From: an uncultured Pseudomonadales bacterium
GTDB lineage: Bacteria; Pseudomonadota; Gammaproteobacteria; Pseudomonadales; Cellvibrionaceae
Length of the DNA stretch: 64,000 nt
Direction of reading: 5' to 3'
NCBI GenBank assembly: GCA_947488935.1
Contig: CANLBN010000004.1
Location: 283,733-347,732, forward strand
This document shows positions 53,184 through 63,718 of the stretch, in pieces (position 1 is the stretch's first letter; the number at the start of each line of letters is the position of its first letter). The notes beneath the pieces are model-generated. The model made no database searches and was not told the origin of the DNA. It saw only the letters and a program-made list of their open reading frames with translations. The position numbers and the translations under genes are program-made.

Positions 53184-53927
53184 TTAAGCCATGTACATAC
53201 CGCCATTTACATGGATGTTTTCACCGGTTATATAAGCGGCTGCATCACTCGCTAAAAATTTAACAACCTCTGCTATCTCCCCAGGTTGTCCAAGACGCCC
53301 TAGCGGAACAGCACCTAGCATTAATGCTTTTTGTTCGTCACTAAGTTCATCGGTCATATCGGTTTCAATAAAGCCTGGTGATACGGTATTAACAGTAATA
53401 TTGCGCGAACCGACTTCTTTACCCAGTGCACGTGCAAAACCCGCCACACCTGCTTTGGTTGCAGCATAGTTAGACTGCCCAGCATTACCCATAGAGCCAA
53501 CAACCGAACTAATATTGATTATGCGACCCCAGCGGGCTTTCATCATGCCACGTAGACACGCTTTACTTAGTCGGTAGACTGCACTCAAGTTAGTGTTGAT
53601 AACGTCGAACCACTCATCCTCGGACATACGCATTAATATATTATCTTTTGTAATACCTGCGTTATTCACCAATATTTGAGGTGTACCGTGTTTTTCTTGG
53701 ATGGCTTTTATAAGGCTAGTGACTGAGTCTGCATCAGTTACATTGAGCACCATACCTTCGCCATTAATTGATTTTTCGGCAAAACGCGCTGATATTTTTG
53801 CGGCACCGGCTTCGCTTGTGGCTGTGCCAATAACAATCGCTCCATCAGCACCGATGGTATCTGCAATTGCGGCTCCAATACCACGACTGGCACCCGTTAC
53901 TAATACAACTTTATTATCTAAACTCAT
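53184..53927 (-). CDS. fabG: 3-oxoacyl-ACP reductase
   Basis: 247-residue SDR reductase: NADP motif TGASRGIG at 12-19, NNAG at 88-91, catalytic Ser in INISSVVGSMG, YxxxK in YAATKAG, and the C-terminal HVNGGMYM. Between fabD (23 bp upstream) and acpP. Confidence 0.97.
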   Translation of the reverse strand: MSLDNKVVLVTGASRGIGAAIADTIGADGAIVIGTATSEAGAAKISARFAEKSINGEGMVLNVTDADSVTSLIKAIQEKHGTPQILVNNAGITKDNILMRMSEDEWFDVINTNLSAVYRLSKACLRGMMKARWGRIINISSVVGSMGNAGQSNYAATKAGVAGFARALGKEVGSRNITVNTVSPGFIETDMTDELSDEQKALMLGAVPLGRLGQPGEIAEVVKFLASDAAAYITGENIHVNGGMYMA

Positions 53928-53950
53928 AACTTTCTTCCGGTTATTATTGA

Positions 53951-54889
53951 TTATTCAGTTAATGAAGCAACGGCTTCGCTCAATGCATCTGGGCTTTCAA
54001 TAGATAAAGAGCTAACACTCCGATCGATGCGTTTAGTTAAGCCAGACAATACTTTACCTGGACCACATTCAACACAGGTATTAATACCTTGCTTCGTCAA
54101 TGCACTCATACACTCAACCCACAATACCGGGTGATAAATTTGTTCGATCATCAAGGTTTTAATGCCCTCGGGATCTGTTTGCGTCGCTGCATTCACATTA
54201 TGAACAACAGGAATTGCTGGCGCCTTAAAGGTGATAGCTGCTATATCTTGAGCAAGCCTATCAGCTGCAGGTTTAAGTAATGACGAATGGAAAGGTGCAC
54301 TTACCGCTAACAGCTGTGCCCGTTTTGCGCCTTTCTCTTTACAAAGGGCACAAGCACGATCAACCGCCCCAGTATTACCTGCGATAACCACCTGCCCCGG
54401 TGAGTTAAAGTTAACCGCAGAGACCACTTCGTCCTCAGCTGCTTGGGCACAAGACTCAATAATGGCTGCATCGTCCAAACCAATAATGGCCGCCATACTA
54501 CCGACACCTGCAGGCACTGCCTCTTGCATGTATTTACCGCGCAACTGCACCAGTTTCACCGCATCTTTAAAATCAACAACCCCTGCACATACAAGTGCAG
54601 ACCACTCGCCCAAACTGTGGCCAGCCATCAATGCAGGCTCGCTACCATTTTGTTGCTGCCAAGCACGCCATAGCGCGACGCTCGCCGTTAACAACATGGG
54701 TTGGGTACGCTCAGTGAGGTTGAGTTCTTCTTGTGGGCCATTTTGAACAAGCGCCCAAAGGTCGTAACCAAGAATGCTAGAAGCTTCGGCAAAAGTCTCT
54801 TCAACGACTGAGTGTTCCTTTGCTATTTCGGCGAGCATGCCTACTTTTTGTGAGCCTTGGCCAGGAAAAATAAATGCTAAGTTATTCAT
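53951..54889 (-). CDS. fabD: Malonyl-CoA:ACP transacylase
   Basis: 312 residues. FIFPGQGSQ at the start, the nucleophile in GHSLGEWSAL, the SMAAIIGL segment and the FHSSLLKPA histidine are all present. First gene of the fab run here, since plsX and fabH, which normally stand between rpmF and fabD, are missing. Confidence 0.97.
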   Translation of the reverse strand: MNNLAFIFPGQGSQKVGMLAEIAKEHSVVEETFAEASSILGYDLWALVQNGPQEELNLTERTQPMLLTASVALWRAWQQQNGSEPALMAGHSLGEWSALVCAGVVDFKDAVKLVQLRGKYMQEAVPAGVGSMAAIIGLDDAAIIESCAQAAEDEVVSAVNFNSPGQVVIAGNTGAVDRACALCKEKGAKRAQLLAVSAPFHSSLLKPAADRLAQDIAAITFKAPAIPVVHNVNAATQTDPEGIKTLMIEQIYHPVLWVECMSALTKQGINTCVECGPGKVLSGLTKRIDRSVSSLSIESPDALSEAVASLTE

Positions 54890-55051
54890 AAACTAACAAC
54901 CCTAAATTATTTTTAAAATGAGATTTAACACGTTAGCAACGCTTTTGTAATATTTTTATTTAATCACTATTTAAGAAAAAGCACCACTAAAGGAAATTTA
55001 CGGTAACGCAGGAATAAACAATATAACCCATTAAAACTTTGAGCTACAAAC

Positions 55052-55084
55052 AACAAAAGGCTGATATAAAATCAGCCTTTTGTT
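55052..55084. terminator. Terminator between rpmF and fabD
   Basis: Perfect 14-base stem AACAAAAGGCTGAT / ATCAGCCTTTTGTT with a five-base loop, 65 bases past the rpmF stop and 163 before fabD. It closes the yceD-rpmF unit. The rest of 54890-55148 shows no gene. Confidence 0.85.
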
Positions 55085-55148
55085 TAATCTAATAGACTCT
55101 CTATAAAAATAAAAAATCTATTATTCTGTTAAGTCAACGGTATGTTGT

Positions 55149-55334
55149 TTAGTCTTCGCTTTTACCAGCAATGACTTTTTCACCTTTGTAAAAGCCGTCT
55201 GGGCTTACGTGGTGACGTAGGTGCTTTTCACCACTTGTTGGATCAACAGTTAAAGCTGCTGTTGATGTAATCGCATCGTGTGAACGACGCATGCCACGCC
55301 TTGAGCGGGTTTTTTTACTTTTTTGAACTGCCAT
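55149..55334 (-). CDS. rpmF: Ribosomal protein bL32
   Basis: 61 residues beginning [20 protein letters not shown], the invariant bL32 start, with the later [15 protein letters not shown] segment. No CxxC zinc pair, i.e. the C-minus form. It follows yceD by 14 bases. Confidence 0.98.
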   Translation of the reverse strand: MAVQKSKKTRSRRGMRRSHDAITSTAALTVDPTSGEKHLRHHVSPDGFYKGEKVIAGKSED

Positions 55335-55348
55335 GCTGGGCTCCAGTT

Positions 55349-55930
55349 TTACTTTTCAGGTTTATCGGATGCTTTATTTAATGAGCCTTTTAATTGCTCT
55401 AGCACCTGAAATGGATTTGGTTTATCGGTATTGTTACTATCAGCCTCATCAACAGGTTTATCGTCTGTATCCCCTGTACTAAATAGCTCTTGGGATACAC
55501 ATGCCTGTGTGTGATAAGCCACTATGGGTAAACCTAATATCAACTCATCTGCAATAACGTCGTATATATCGGTTTGCCCTTCACCTATAATCCATGGATC
55601 ATAGGTTTTTGGTAATTTATCGGCATTATCATCACTCCAAATAAACCCTAAGTTTAAGCGCATTTGTAGTGATTGCGATGCAGCATCTAAGCAACGTTGG
55701 CATATCATATTAACAGTTGCCTCAATTGACCCTGTTAAATACCGAATGCCTTGCTCATCAATACCAAATACTAAATCAGCATAGACATTACCCTGCTTAT
55801 TTGCCAGTAAAGAGCTGACCCTTTCTAGCGCATTAAGATCTACATTACCCTTAATACTTATGCCCTGCTGGGCAAATTTTCGAGGGTCGATGTGTCTAGG
55901 TAAAACTGATTCTGAAGTGGTACTCGACAT
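55349..55930 (-). CDS. yceD: YceD family protein (DUF177)
   Basis: 193 residues. The [16 protein letters not shown] block with its paired cysteines, the [30 protein letters not shown] block and the Pro/Asp-rich C terminus [10 protein letters not shown] match YceD, a large-subunit rRNA accumulation factor. Partner of rpmF in most bacteria. The C-terminal 40 residues are acidic and disordered. Confidence 0.93.
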   Translation of the reverse strand: MSSTTSESVLPRHIDPRKFAQQGISIKGNVDLNALERVSSLLANKQGNVYADLVFGIDEQGIRYLTGSIEATVNMICQRCLDAASQSLQMRLNLGFIWSDDNADKLPKTYDPWIIGEGQTDIYDVIADELILGLPIVAYHTQACVSQELFSTGDTDDKPVDEADSNNTDKPNPFQVLEQLKGSLNKASDKPEK

Positions 55931-56133
55931 AGGGGCGCAATGATAGGGAGTTGCAAAGGCAGTGTCAAAGCGAATTTAGTGATTTATGCTGTTTTTTCGG
56001 CAAAAAAGCACTAAATAAGGGAATATAAGTATAAACCATGCTCCAAATGCCGTTTTATCGATTATGATAGACAAAATATAGCCACAATCGCCTTAATAAT
56101 CATTGTAATAAAAGTGCTCTTTAAATACACCTT

Positions 56134-56757
56134 ATGCCTTACCAAGAACCTAAAATCATCCTAGCTTCCAGCTCTATTTACAGACGTGAAATCCTCAATA
56201 AACTCGGTGTCGATTACGAATCGATATCACCCGATATTGACGAAAGCCCATTACCCAACGAGAGTGCTAAAGACCTTGTTGCAAGGCTTGCTCTTAATAA
56301 AGCGAAAGCGGTAGCATCAATTAAGCCCAGCACTTTATGCCATACTCAAAGCACCCCTTTATTGATCATTGGCTCAGATCAAGTGGCTGTGCTTGATGGG
56401 CAAATAATTACCAAGCCGCACACTCACAAAAATGCTTGCCAACAACTACGCATCGCAAGCAACCGAGAAGTCACTTTTTTAACCAGCTTATGCCTTTACA
56501 ATACTTTAACCCAGCAACACCACTTAGTCGTTATCCCTTACGAGGTTGCTTTTTTGCCGTTAACTGATGAACAGATAGAGAATTATTTAAAAAAAGAACA
56601 GCCCTATAATTGTGCGGGTAGCTTTAAGTCCGAAGGTTTAGGTATTACCTTATTTAGGCATATGCGAGGAGACGACCCCAACACATTGATTGGCTTACCA
56701 TTAATAGAGCTGGTAAAGATGTTACGGCAGGAAGGAGTCGAGCCACTAAGCGAGTAG
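56134..56757 (+). CDS. maf: Maf-like nucleotide pyrophosphatase (YceF type)
   Basis: 207 residues. ILASSSIYRREILNKLGVDYES at 9-30 is the Maf signature, followed by SPDIDESPLPNESAKDLVARLA and IGSDQVAVLDGQIITKP with catalytic Asp. The ending RGDDPNTLIGLPLIELVKML fits the 7-methyl-GTP pyrophosphatase branch. Divergent from yceD (203 bp) and convergent with sppA (20 bp). Confidence 0.92.
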   Translation: MPYQEPKIILASSSIYRREILNKLGVDYESISPDIDESPLPNESAKDLVARLALNKAKAVASIKPSTLCHTQSTPLLIIGSDQVAVLDGQIITKPHTHKNACQQLRIASNREVTFLTSLCLYNTLTQQHHLVVIPYEVAFLPLTDEQIENYLKKEQPYNCAGSFKSEGLGITLFRHMRGDDPNTLIGLPLIELVKMLRQEGVEPLSE

Positions 56758-56777
56758 TGGCTCTAAATAACGTTATC

Positions 56778-57767
56778 TTATTTTAACTGAATGGGCTGCT
56801 CGGCAAATAAGGTTATCGCTTTTCCAATACCCATCCCTAAAGATGCACCAAATTTGCGCGTTAACTCCTCTAAGCGAGAAAGCCTTGGCGTATAGTCAAT
56901 AAAGGTATCTTCCCCAATAACATCGCGAGCAACTGTACCCGGGCTACCTAAACCATCAATTAAACCAAGCTCTAAGGCTTGCTCACCACTCCAGATCAGA
57001 CCGCTAAACAGGTCTTGGTCGTCTGCCAAACGGTCACCGCGACCTTCTTTAACCACAGTAATAAATTGCTCGTGGGTTTTTGACAACACGCTTTCCCAAA
57101 ACGCTTTTTCATCTTGCTTTAGCGGAGAAAATGGATCGAGAAATGACTTGTGCTCACCCGAGGTAAAGTTACGGCGCTCGACACCTAACTTACCCATGAG
57201 ATCGACAAAGCCAAAGCTAGCTGCGGTCACGCCAATAGAACCAACAAGGCTCGCTTTGTCGGAATAGATCTCATCGGCTGCCGCTGAAATATAGTAAGCC
57301 GCCGACGCGCCTAGTTCTTTGATAACAGCATAGACTTTTTTATCAGGGTTTAGCGCTTTTAAACGGTTAATCTCATCATAAATATAACCCGCTTGTACGG
57401 GGCTACCACCGGGGCTATTTACAATTAGCATAATGGCTTTAGCGCCTTCACTTTTAAAGGCTTTACGCAAGCCACCCACAATATTATTGGCACTCGCTGC
57501 TTCTTTGTCGGCAATAACACCGTCCACATAAACAATAGCTGTATGGGGGTTTTTAGTATCGGCACCTTGGCCGCCTAAATTACTACCAACAAAAAAGCTG
57601 ATGAGTACAATAGCCAAGTAGCCAAAACCCAATAATTTAAAAAATATTCCCCAACGACGAGACTTTCTCTGCTCTACCAATGAGTTTTGAGCAATACTTG
57701 CAACCAGCTCCCAATCACGGTTTTCACTGGTCGCATCAATCGACGAGCGGCGTTTAAATAATCCCAT
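56778..57767 (-). CDS. sppA: Signal peptide peptidase SppA (S49, short form)
   Basis: 329 residues. One transmembrane helix near 43-64, then the S49 domain: IVYVDGVIADKEAAS, VNSPGGSPVQAGYIYDEINR, the catalytic serine region ELGASAAYYISAAADEIYSDKASLVGSIGV, and the catalytic lysine in the GEHKSFLDPF region. It degrades leftover signal peptides in the inner membrane. Single gene, ending beside maf. Confidence 0.92.
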   Translation of the reverse strand: MGLFKRRSSIDATSENRDWELVASIAQNSLVEQRKSRRWGIFFKLLGFGYLAIVLISFFVGSNLGGQGADTKNPHTAIVYVDGVIADKEAASANNIVGGLRKAFKSEGAKAIMLIVNSPGGSPVQAGYIYDEINRLKALNPDKKVYAVIKELGASAAYYISAAADEIYSDKASLVGSIGVTAASFGFVDLMGKLGVERRNFTSGEHKSFLDPFSPLKQDEKAFWESVLSKTHEQFITVVKEGRGDRLADDQDLFSGLIWSGEQALELGLIDGLGSPGTVARDVIGEDTFIDYTPRLSRLEELTRKFGASLGMGIGKAITLFAEQPIQLK

Positions 57768-57916
57768 ATATATTCCTACTTATTTTGTCTCTTAAATATT
57801 TTGTAAAAATCAACCGTATTAGTGGTTTGTTGCCATTAACTAGTATTGCCACATGTATCACGTACAAACAGATACGCACAAACAGACTATTACGATTACC
57901 TATAAAAAATCAATGC

Positions 57917-58570
57917 CTAATAGGTTTTGACAACCCATTCAACAAACTCAGAAAAATGATCAACACAAATTACAGGCTCAAATGCCTGCAAACGATCTAT
58001 TGAATGCGCACCATAACTCACCGCGACCCTCGGCATAGACAACTGCTTTGCCATGGACATATCGTATTCCGTATCGCCAATCATAATCGCGTCATCTTTA
58101 TGGAGTGCAAACTCATCTAATAATTCACTCAACATTTTAGGGTTAGGCTTAGAGGCAGTTTCGTCAGCGCATCGACTCCCATGAAAAAAGTCATGCAATT
58201 GCAAATTAGTAAATACTCGATCGAGCCCTTTGCGACTTTTACCCGTTGCTACCGTGAGCAAATGGCCTTTTTGTCTCAAATAATGTAATCCCTCATGAAC
58301 ACCATCAAAAAAAGGCGAAGGCGTTTGATCCTCTCGAATAAAGTGTTCTGAGTAGCAGTGCCTGATCTCGTCCTGCTGCAATTGGCTTAGCTCTGGGTAT
58401 AGCACCCTCATCGACTCAGGTAGCCCCAAACCAATGATATTCATAATCGCCTCATCACTGCAAACCCGTTGGCTAGCTGATTTTGCCGCCATCTGTAAAC
58501 AGCGAATAATCTTACTTGTCGAGTCGCTTAAGGTACCATCCCAGTCAAAAATTAACAGCAAACAAACCAC
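57917..58570 (-). CDS. HAD-family phosphatase, Gph-like
   Basis: 217 residues. DxD nucleophile motif in LIFDWDGTLSDS at residues 7-18, motif II-type VATGKSRKGLDRV, and MIGDTEYDMSMAKQL with paired Asp. The cap is helical, as in phosphoglycolate phosphatase and its relatives. It follows rluC by 39 bases, the usual arrangement in related genomes. The substrate cannot be fixed. Confidence 0.9.
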   Translation of the reverse strand: MVCLLLIFDWDGTLSDSTSKIIRCLQMAAKSASQRVCSDEAIMNIIGLGLPESMRVLYPELSQLQQDEIRHCYSEHFIREDQTPSPFFDGVHEGLHYLRQKGHLLTVATGKSRKGLDRVFTNLQLHDFFHGSRCADETASKPNPKMLSELLDEFALHKDDAIMIGDTEYDMSMAKQLSMPRVAVSYGAHSIDRLQAFEPVICVDHFSEFVEWVVKTY

Positions 58571-58609
58571 CTATCATTTATGCACGACCTCATATGTATT
58601 ACCTCATCA

Positions 58610-59605
58610 CTATTTAGCAGCTACTGTCTTCAGCTTGGCCAATACCTCTTGTAACTCTTTACTTAAAGGCGCTTCAATAGACACCTTTTGGCCATTCATA
58701 TCGGTAAAATCTAGGCGGCGAGCATGTAAAAACAAACGCTTAAGCCCTATTTTATGAATAATAGCCCCTTGCTCTCGATCACCGTATTTATCGTCACCTA
58801 AAATGGCATGCCCTGCATATTGCGTATGCACGCGTATTTGGTGAGTGCGGCCCGTAATAGGCTTTGCCTCAATTAGCGTACACTCTGGATAATTAGCCAA
58901 TATGTTAAAGCGAGTAAGGGATTCCTTAGCACCTTGCGTACTGGATTCAACGGCCCTAACCATTCGCTGCCCACTGGGTAGTTGGTTCTTTAGTAAGGCA
59001 ACATCGACTTTACTGCAACGCTTTGCCCAACCACCAAATACCAGCGCATGGTAAACCTTATTAATACGCCCTTCTCTTAATAACTCCTGCATATAGCGTA
59101 GGCCACGACGGCTCTTAGCCACCATAATACAACCAGAGGTATCCCTATCGAGTCGATGGACTAACTCTAAAAATCGATCATCGCGCACTTGGCGCAAGCT
59201 CTCTATCAAGCCTAGTTGAACACCACTACCTCCGTGCACAGCCAAGCCCGAAGGCTTGTTGAGGACAATAATTGCGTCATCTTCAAAGAGTACAGACTTA
59301 TTTAAAAGCTCGGCCAAGCTCTGACTTGGCTTTTTCATATCAGCCCTTGTTGCAAGCCTTACGGGTGGTACACGGACAATATCACCTGCCTTTAATTTGT
59401 ATTCTGGCTTGATACGTCCTTTATTAACGCGCACCTCGCCTTTACGCACAATTCGATAAATCAAAGATTTAGGAGCGCCTTTAAGGTTTGTCAGCAAAAA
59501 GTTATCAATACGCTGACCAGCAATATCTTCATCAATGGTCAAAAATCGCACCTTAGGCGAAATAGATGGAGGTTCAGACACTGTTTTATTCATGGGCGCG
59601 ATCAT
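58610..59605 (-). CDS. rluC: 23S rRNA pseudouridine synthase RluC
   Basis: About 331 residues from the ATG at 59605 (an ATG at 59593 or a TTG at 59626 are alternatives). An S4 domain (DEDIAGQRIDNFLLTNLKGAPK, RKGEVRVNKGRIKPEY) precedes the catalytic domain with HRLDRDTSGCIMVAK (catalytic Asp) and ITGRTHQIRVH. It makes pseudouridines at 23S positions 955, 2504 and 2580 in E. coli. Divergent from rne as usual. Confidence 0.93.
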   Translation of the reverse strand: MIAPMNKTVSEPPSISPKVRFLTIDEDIAGQRIDNFLLTNLKGAPKSLIYRIVRKGEVRVNKGRIKPEYKLKAGDIVRVPPVRLATRADMKKPSQSLAELLNKSVLFEDDAIIVLNKPSGLAVHGGSGVQLGLIESLRQVRDDRFLELVHRLDRDTSGCIMVAKSRRGLRYMQELLREGRINKVYHALVFGGWAKRCSKVDVALLKNQLPSGQRMVRAVESSTQGAKESLTRFNILANYPECTLIEAKPITGRTHQIRVHTQYAGHAILGDDKYGDREQGAIIHKIGLKRLFLHARRLDFTDMNGQKVSIEAPLSKELQEVLAKLKTVAAK

Positions 59606-59626
59606 ACCAGTTTCAGATACTATCAA

Positions 59627-60651
59627 GGGTAAAAAATGAGGTCATTGAATTAAATAGTTGTTAAGTCTACAATAGGCGCGCATTGTGCTGGTTTTCGGGG
59701 GTAGCAGTGGGCTTATTACAACAGGCTTGCACTGGCTAAACCACAAGGAAATACCGACAATCAATGAGCTAATTAATATGCCATTGCTAAATAACCCTAT
59801 TATAAGTTATTTGTAAATCGCTCACTTAGTATAGTTACCATACAGCTACAACAGCTATTGATCACACTATCTAAGAAAACAAGCATCTAGCAATAGGCGA
59901 CAAAATATCCAACGCTAATAATTAAACACATTAATAATTATTAGCATTTTTTAAATAGAGACACAGTTAACAACAAACAGATAGATATAATCTGTTTATT
60001 ATACGCATACGATAGATAAACTAAATTGAAGATTAAGAGAACAGTAAAGATTGTTCTCCGAGAGATTAACCGGCGTCGAATTATTATGTGAGTAGTCTTG
60101 AACAGATAAAACTGTCAAGCCATTTAGCAACGACTAAAACTGATAAACCATAGTAAAACGATAAGCCAGTGAGATATAAGTAGCCAATAATCGTGACTAA
60201 AATAACGATATTGACTTTTACTAATAGCGATACCGTTTTATCTTTGTAAAAAACAGCGGCTACAAATAACGCTGTATACTACCTAGGCTGTAAATCGCCG
60301 TAAACAGTAGTAAAGATAAACAAATGTAGGTTAAGTACTTTGCAGGGTTTAAGCATAGTTTTATAAACCCAGCCTTAGAAAACAGTGTTAAAAGTATTGT
60401 TTTTGATAGACAGGTAAAAATACTTATTCAACGTGATAACGCAGTAGTAAGCATATGCTACAAAATTATTGCTACGACGCTAGTCATTGCAATTAAAAAG
60501 TAAAACGCGAAATTAAGCACAATACACTTAATATAGTTATTAAAATTGTTACATTAAATAATTAACTAAAACGCATTTTCTTTTATCGCTCTCTCCCCTT
60601 CCTATTTAGTCTCTCTATTGTTTTGCCTGACAGCTAAGGACAAAACATATC
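59627..60651 (+). promoter_or_regulatory. Long rluC-rne intergenic region / rne leader
   Basis: About 1 kb without a credible ORF. It ends in TAAGGAC before the rne ATG. Small hairpins are visible (GAGAACA/TGTTCTC at 60037-60058 and ACAGCG/CGCTGT at 60253-60275). RNase E controls its own mRNA through its 5' leader in enterics, so a long leader is expected, but this one is longer than usual and may also carry an sRNA. I cannot place the promoter. Confidence 0.5.
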
Positions 60652-63477
60652 ATGAAAAGAATGCTTATTAATGCAACACAACCCGAAGAAGTACGTGTTG
60701 CAATGGTCGATGGTCAACTACTTTATGACCTAGATATTGAAAACCGCCACAGAGAACAGAAAAAATCTAATATTTATATTGGAAAAATCACACGCATAGA
60801 GCCCAGCCTAGAAGCTGCTTTTGTTGATTACGGTGCAGAACGTCACGGATTTTTATCACTAAAAGAAATAGCGCGCGAATACTTTGTTCGCCAGCCTAAA
60901 GATATTGAAGGCCGCTTTAAAATTAAGGACGTGATTAAAGAAGGCACCGAAGTTATCGTTCAAGTCGACAAAGAAGAGCGTGGCAATAAGGGTGCAGCCT
61001 TAACAACATTTATCAGCCTTGCTGGTCGCTATATGGTGTTAATGCCAAACAATCCTCGTGGGGGTGGTATTTCTCGCCGCATCGAAGGAGAAGAGCGTAG
61101 CCAGTTACGTGATACCCTTTCACAAATTGATGTCCCTAAAGGCATGAGCGTTATTGTACGTACCGCAGGCATTGGCCGTACGGCAGAAGAATTACAGTGG
61201 GACTTAAACTACCTACTACAACTTTGGAACTCTATTAAAACAGAGGGTGATAAAGCAAGCGCCCCGCACTTTTTGTTTCAAGAAAGCAATGTGATTATCC
61301 GTGCCATTCGTGACTACCTACGCCCTGATGTCGGCGAGGTAATTGTTGATCACAAAGAAACCTACGAGCTTGCCAGCGCCTTTGTAATGCAAGTTATGCC
61401 CAGCTACAGCAGCAAAGTGAAATTTTACGAAGACGAAGCAACACCTTTGTTTAATCGCTACCAAATCGAAGGGCAAATCGAAACCGCCTATGAGCGCGAA
61501 GTTAAACTGCCCTCGGGCGGCTCTATTGTTATCGATGTTACAGAGGCATTGATCTCTATCGATATCAACTCAGCCCGTGCAACAAAAGGTGGCGACATTG
61601 AAGAGACCGCCTTACAAACTAATTTAGAAGCAGCCGACGAGATTGCTAGGCAATTGCGCTTACGCGATATGGGTGGCCTTGTCGTTATCGATTTTATCGA
61701 TATGCAACCTGCACGTAACCAACGTGCCGTTGAGCAACGCATGAACGCAGCCCTTGAGATTGATCGTGCACGCGTACAGGTAGGCCGAATCTCTCGCTTT
61801 GGTTTATTAGAAATGTCGCGCCAACGCCTACGCCCTTCTCTAGGTGAAACCACTTCAAAAGTTTGCCCACGCTGTAGTGGCCAAGGCACAATTCGCTCAA
61901 CTAAATCTATAGCGCTTTCTATCCTACGTTTAGTAGAAGAAGAAGCACAAAAAGAAAAAAGTGCCGAAATACGCGCAATTACACCCGTTAAAGTAGCAAC
62001 CTATTTACTTAACGAAAAACGCAAAGCCATTGCCACTATCGAGGCCAACAGCAAAACTCGCATATTAATTATTCCTAATGGTGATATGGTCACTCCGCAC
62101 TACGAAGTACAACGCTTACGCGATGACAGTACTGAAGAGTTCGAAACTAGCTATAAAATAGTTGAAAACACTAATGACGATAACAGTTTATTAGAAACAG
62201 CTAAGCCGATTGCCCTTGCGCAACCTGCCGTACAATTATTACCTCCATCACAACCTGCGCCAACACCAGCACCTGCCTCCGCTGCTAAAGAAAGTGAAAC
62301 TAAAGAAGAAATTGGGTTATTTAGCAAACTAGTCAATGCTATTAAAGCCTTGTTTGCTGACGAGCCTGAAGCCAAACCTGAGCCTAAACCCCAAAATAAT
62401 CGCAGAAATAACCGCGGTGGTCGCAACAGAAATAATCGTAATCGCAACAACAACCGCAATGGCGATCGCAACAATAACCGTAATGACAATCAAGCGAGAA
62501 ACAACCAAGACCGCGATAGTTCTCGTGAGAATAACCGTGATGGCTCTCGCGAAAACAATCGTGACAATCGCAATAGAGGCCGCAACAACAACCGCCGTAA
62601 GCAGGAACAAAATCAGCCAAATAAAACTGATACTCCAGAATCAAACGACAACCAACAAAATGGTAATCGCAATACTCCTGAGCAACGCCCTGCTAACCGT
62701 AAACCGCGCAATCAACAGCGCCGTCGCGGCAACCGTAGACCTCAAGATGCAAATCAAGCGGTAGAAAACGAAAATACCACGTCTGTAGCACCGGTAGAGG
62801 CGCAAGCTAGCCAACAACAAGAAACGGCAAAACAGAACGCGACTAAACCAGAGGGAACAAAAAGAACATCGAATAAAGAAGCACCGAAAAAAGTCGAAAA
62901 GCCTGCAACTAAACAGGAGAGTTCTACTAAAAAAGCGAATGCTGAAGAAAGCCATACACCAAAGCCCGTGGAGACTACCCCTCAAGAAGCAGCTGTTACA
63001 GCGAGTGAACCACAAGCCCCGGCAACGGCAGAGCCAGCTATCGTAGAGACACCTGTCGAAGCACCTAAAGAGGAAACTCCACAAGAGGCTACCGCAGAGA
63101 CTGCTCCTATCGAAGGAGGCGAAGAAAAAGCCACAGAAGTCGCTGACACAGCACAAAGTGATGCAACGGATAGCAGTGAAGATAAAGCAGCCATTGAACC
63201 TGAAATAGTTGAGGCTCCTGAAACGGCTGATAACAGCTCCGTTAGCGAAGATGCGAGCAATGAAGACAAAGGGGCAATAAAAACTACCTACTCAAGAGCG
63301 AGTAACGACCCTAGGATATTGGCCAAGCCTGTCACTAACATTGCTATATCAACAATAGCACTCGATAGCTTCTCTGGCTTACCTTTGGACACAACTCAGG
63401 CAGCTAATATTAGCCATGAACCAAAAGCATTAGAGCGTGCTTTTAATGACCCAAGAAACACAAGTAAGGCAAGTTAG
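60652..63477 (+). CDS. rne: Ribonuclease E
   Basis: 941 residues. The catalytic half has the S1 domain (about 38-125), DNase-I-like domain with acidic residues D304 and D347 ([17 protein letters not shown]) and the Zn-link C405-x2-C408 ([10 protein letters not shown]). The C-terminal half is disordered: an Arg/Asn-rich block with repeated RNN/RDNNR units (about 580-680) likely to bind RNA, then an acidic Pro/Ala/Glu-rich stretch, and two NDPR motifs (SNDPRIL near 884 and FNDPRNT near the end). NDPR motifs are reported as linear partner-binding motifs in Pseudomonas RNase E. Confidence 0.97.
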   Translation: MKRMLINATQPEEVRVAMVDGQLLYDLDIENRHREQKKSNIYIGKITRIEPSLEAAFVDYGAERHGFLSLKEIAREYFVRQPKDIEGRFKIKDVIKEGTEVIVQVDKEERGNKGAALTTFISLAGRYMVLMPNNPRGGGISRRIEGEERSQLRDTLSQIDVPKGMSVIVRTAGIGRTAEELQWDLNYLLQLWNSIKTEGDKASAPHFLFQESNVIIRAIRDYLRPDVGEVIVDHKETYELASAFVMQVMPSYSSKVKFYEDEATPLFNRYQIEGQIETAYEREVKLPSGGSIVIDVTEALISIDINSARATKGGDIEETALQTNLEAADEIARQLRLRDMGGLVVIDFIDMQPARNQRAVEQRMNAALEIDRARVQVGRISRFGLLEMSRQRLRPSLGETTSKVCPRCSGQGTIRSTKSIALSILRLVEEEAQKEKSAEIRAITPVKVATYLLNEKRKAIATIEANSKTRILIIPNGDMVTPHYEVQRLRDDSTEEFETSYKIVENTNDDNSLLETAKPIALAQPAVQLLPPSQPAPTPAPASAAKESETKEEIGLFSKLVNAIKALFADEPEAKPEPKPQNNRRNNRGGRNRNNRNRNNNRNGDRNNNRNDNQARNNQDRDSSRENNRDGSRENNRDNRNRGRNNNRRKQEQNQPNKTDTPESNDNQQNGNRNTPEQRPANRKPRNQQRRRGNRRPQDANQAVENENTTSVAPVEAQASQQQETAKQNATKPEGTKRTSNKEAPKKVEKPATKQESSTKKANAEESHTPKPVETTPQEAAVTASEPQAPATAEPAIVETPVEAPKEETPQEATAETAPIEGGEEKATEVADTAQSDATDSSEDKAAIEPEIVEAPETADNSSVSEDASNEDKGAIKTTYSRASNDPRILAKPVTNIAISTIALDSFSGLPLDTTQAANISHEPKALERAFNDPRNTSKAS

Positions 63478-63528
63478 TTATAGGAAGCAATAACAATACT
63501 TATAAATAGGCAATTATTACAAAAAGTC

Positions 63529-63558
63529 GGTTTTTAGTGGTTGATACCACAAAAAACC
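63529..63558. terminator. Hairpin after rne
   Basis: GGTTTTT-GTGGT / ACCAC-AAAAACC stem, one A-A mismatch and a TGAT loop, 52 bases past the rne stop. It lacks a following T run; it overlaps the -35 of the tRNA promoter. Confidence 0.5.
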
Positions 63559-63568
63559 TCTGTATAAT
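63541..63568 (+). promoter_or_regulatory. Promoter for tRNA-Ser
   Basis: TTGATA, a 16-base spacer and a perfect TATAAT at 63563-63568, about 60 bases before the tRNA. A strong sigma-70-type promoter. Confidence 0.7.
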
Positions 63569-63630
63569 CGCCTTCTCTTTTGGTGGGCTTGCTAGTAAAA
63601 ATTTGCAAGCCCCAGAAAAGAAAACGACTT

Positions 63631-63718
63631 GGAGAGGTGGCAGAGTGGTCGAATGCGGTGGTCTTGAAAACCATTGACTGTAATAGGTCCCAGGGTTCGA
63701 ATCCCTGCTTCTCCGCCA
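63631..63718 (+). tRNA. tRNA-Ser (anticodon UGA)
   Basis: 88-nt class II tRNA with acceptor GGAGAGG / CTTCTCC, D arm, anticodon loop CTTGAAA (UGA, Ser), a long variable arm and T arm GGTTCGAATCC, discriminator G and encoded CCA at 63716-63718. Confidence 0.97.

Noticed and set aside
62151..63269. Hydrophobic or Cys-rich frames opposite the 3' half of rne
   Set aside because: They are antisense readings of the Arg/Asn and Ala/Glu repeats in RNase E.
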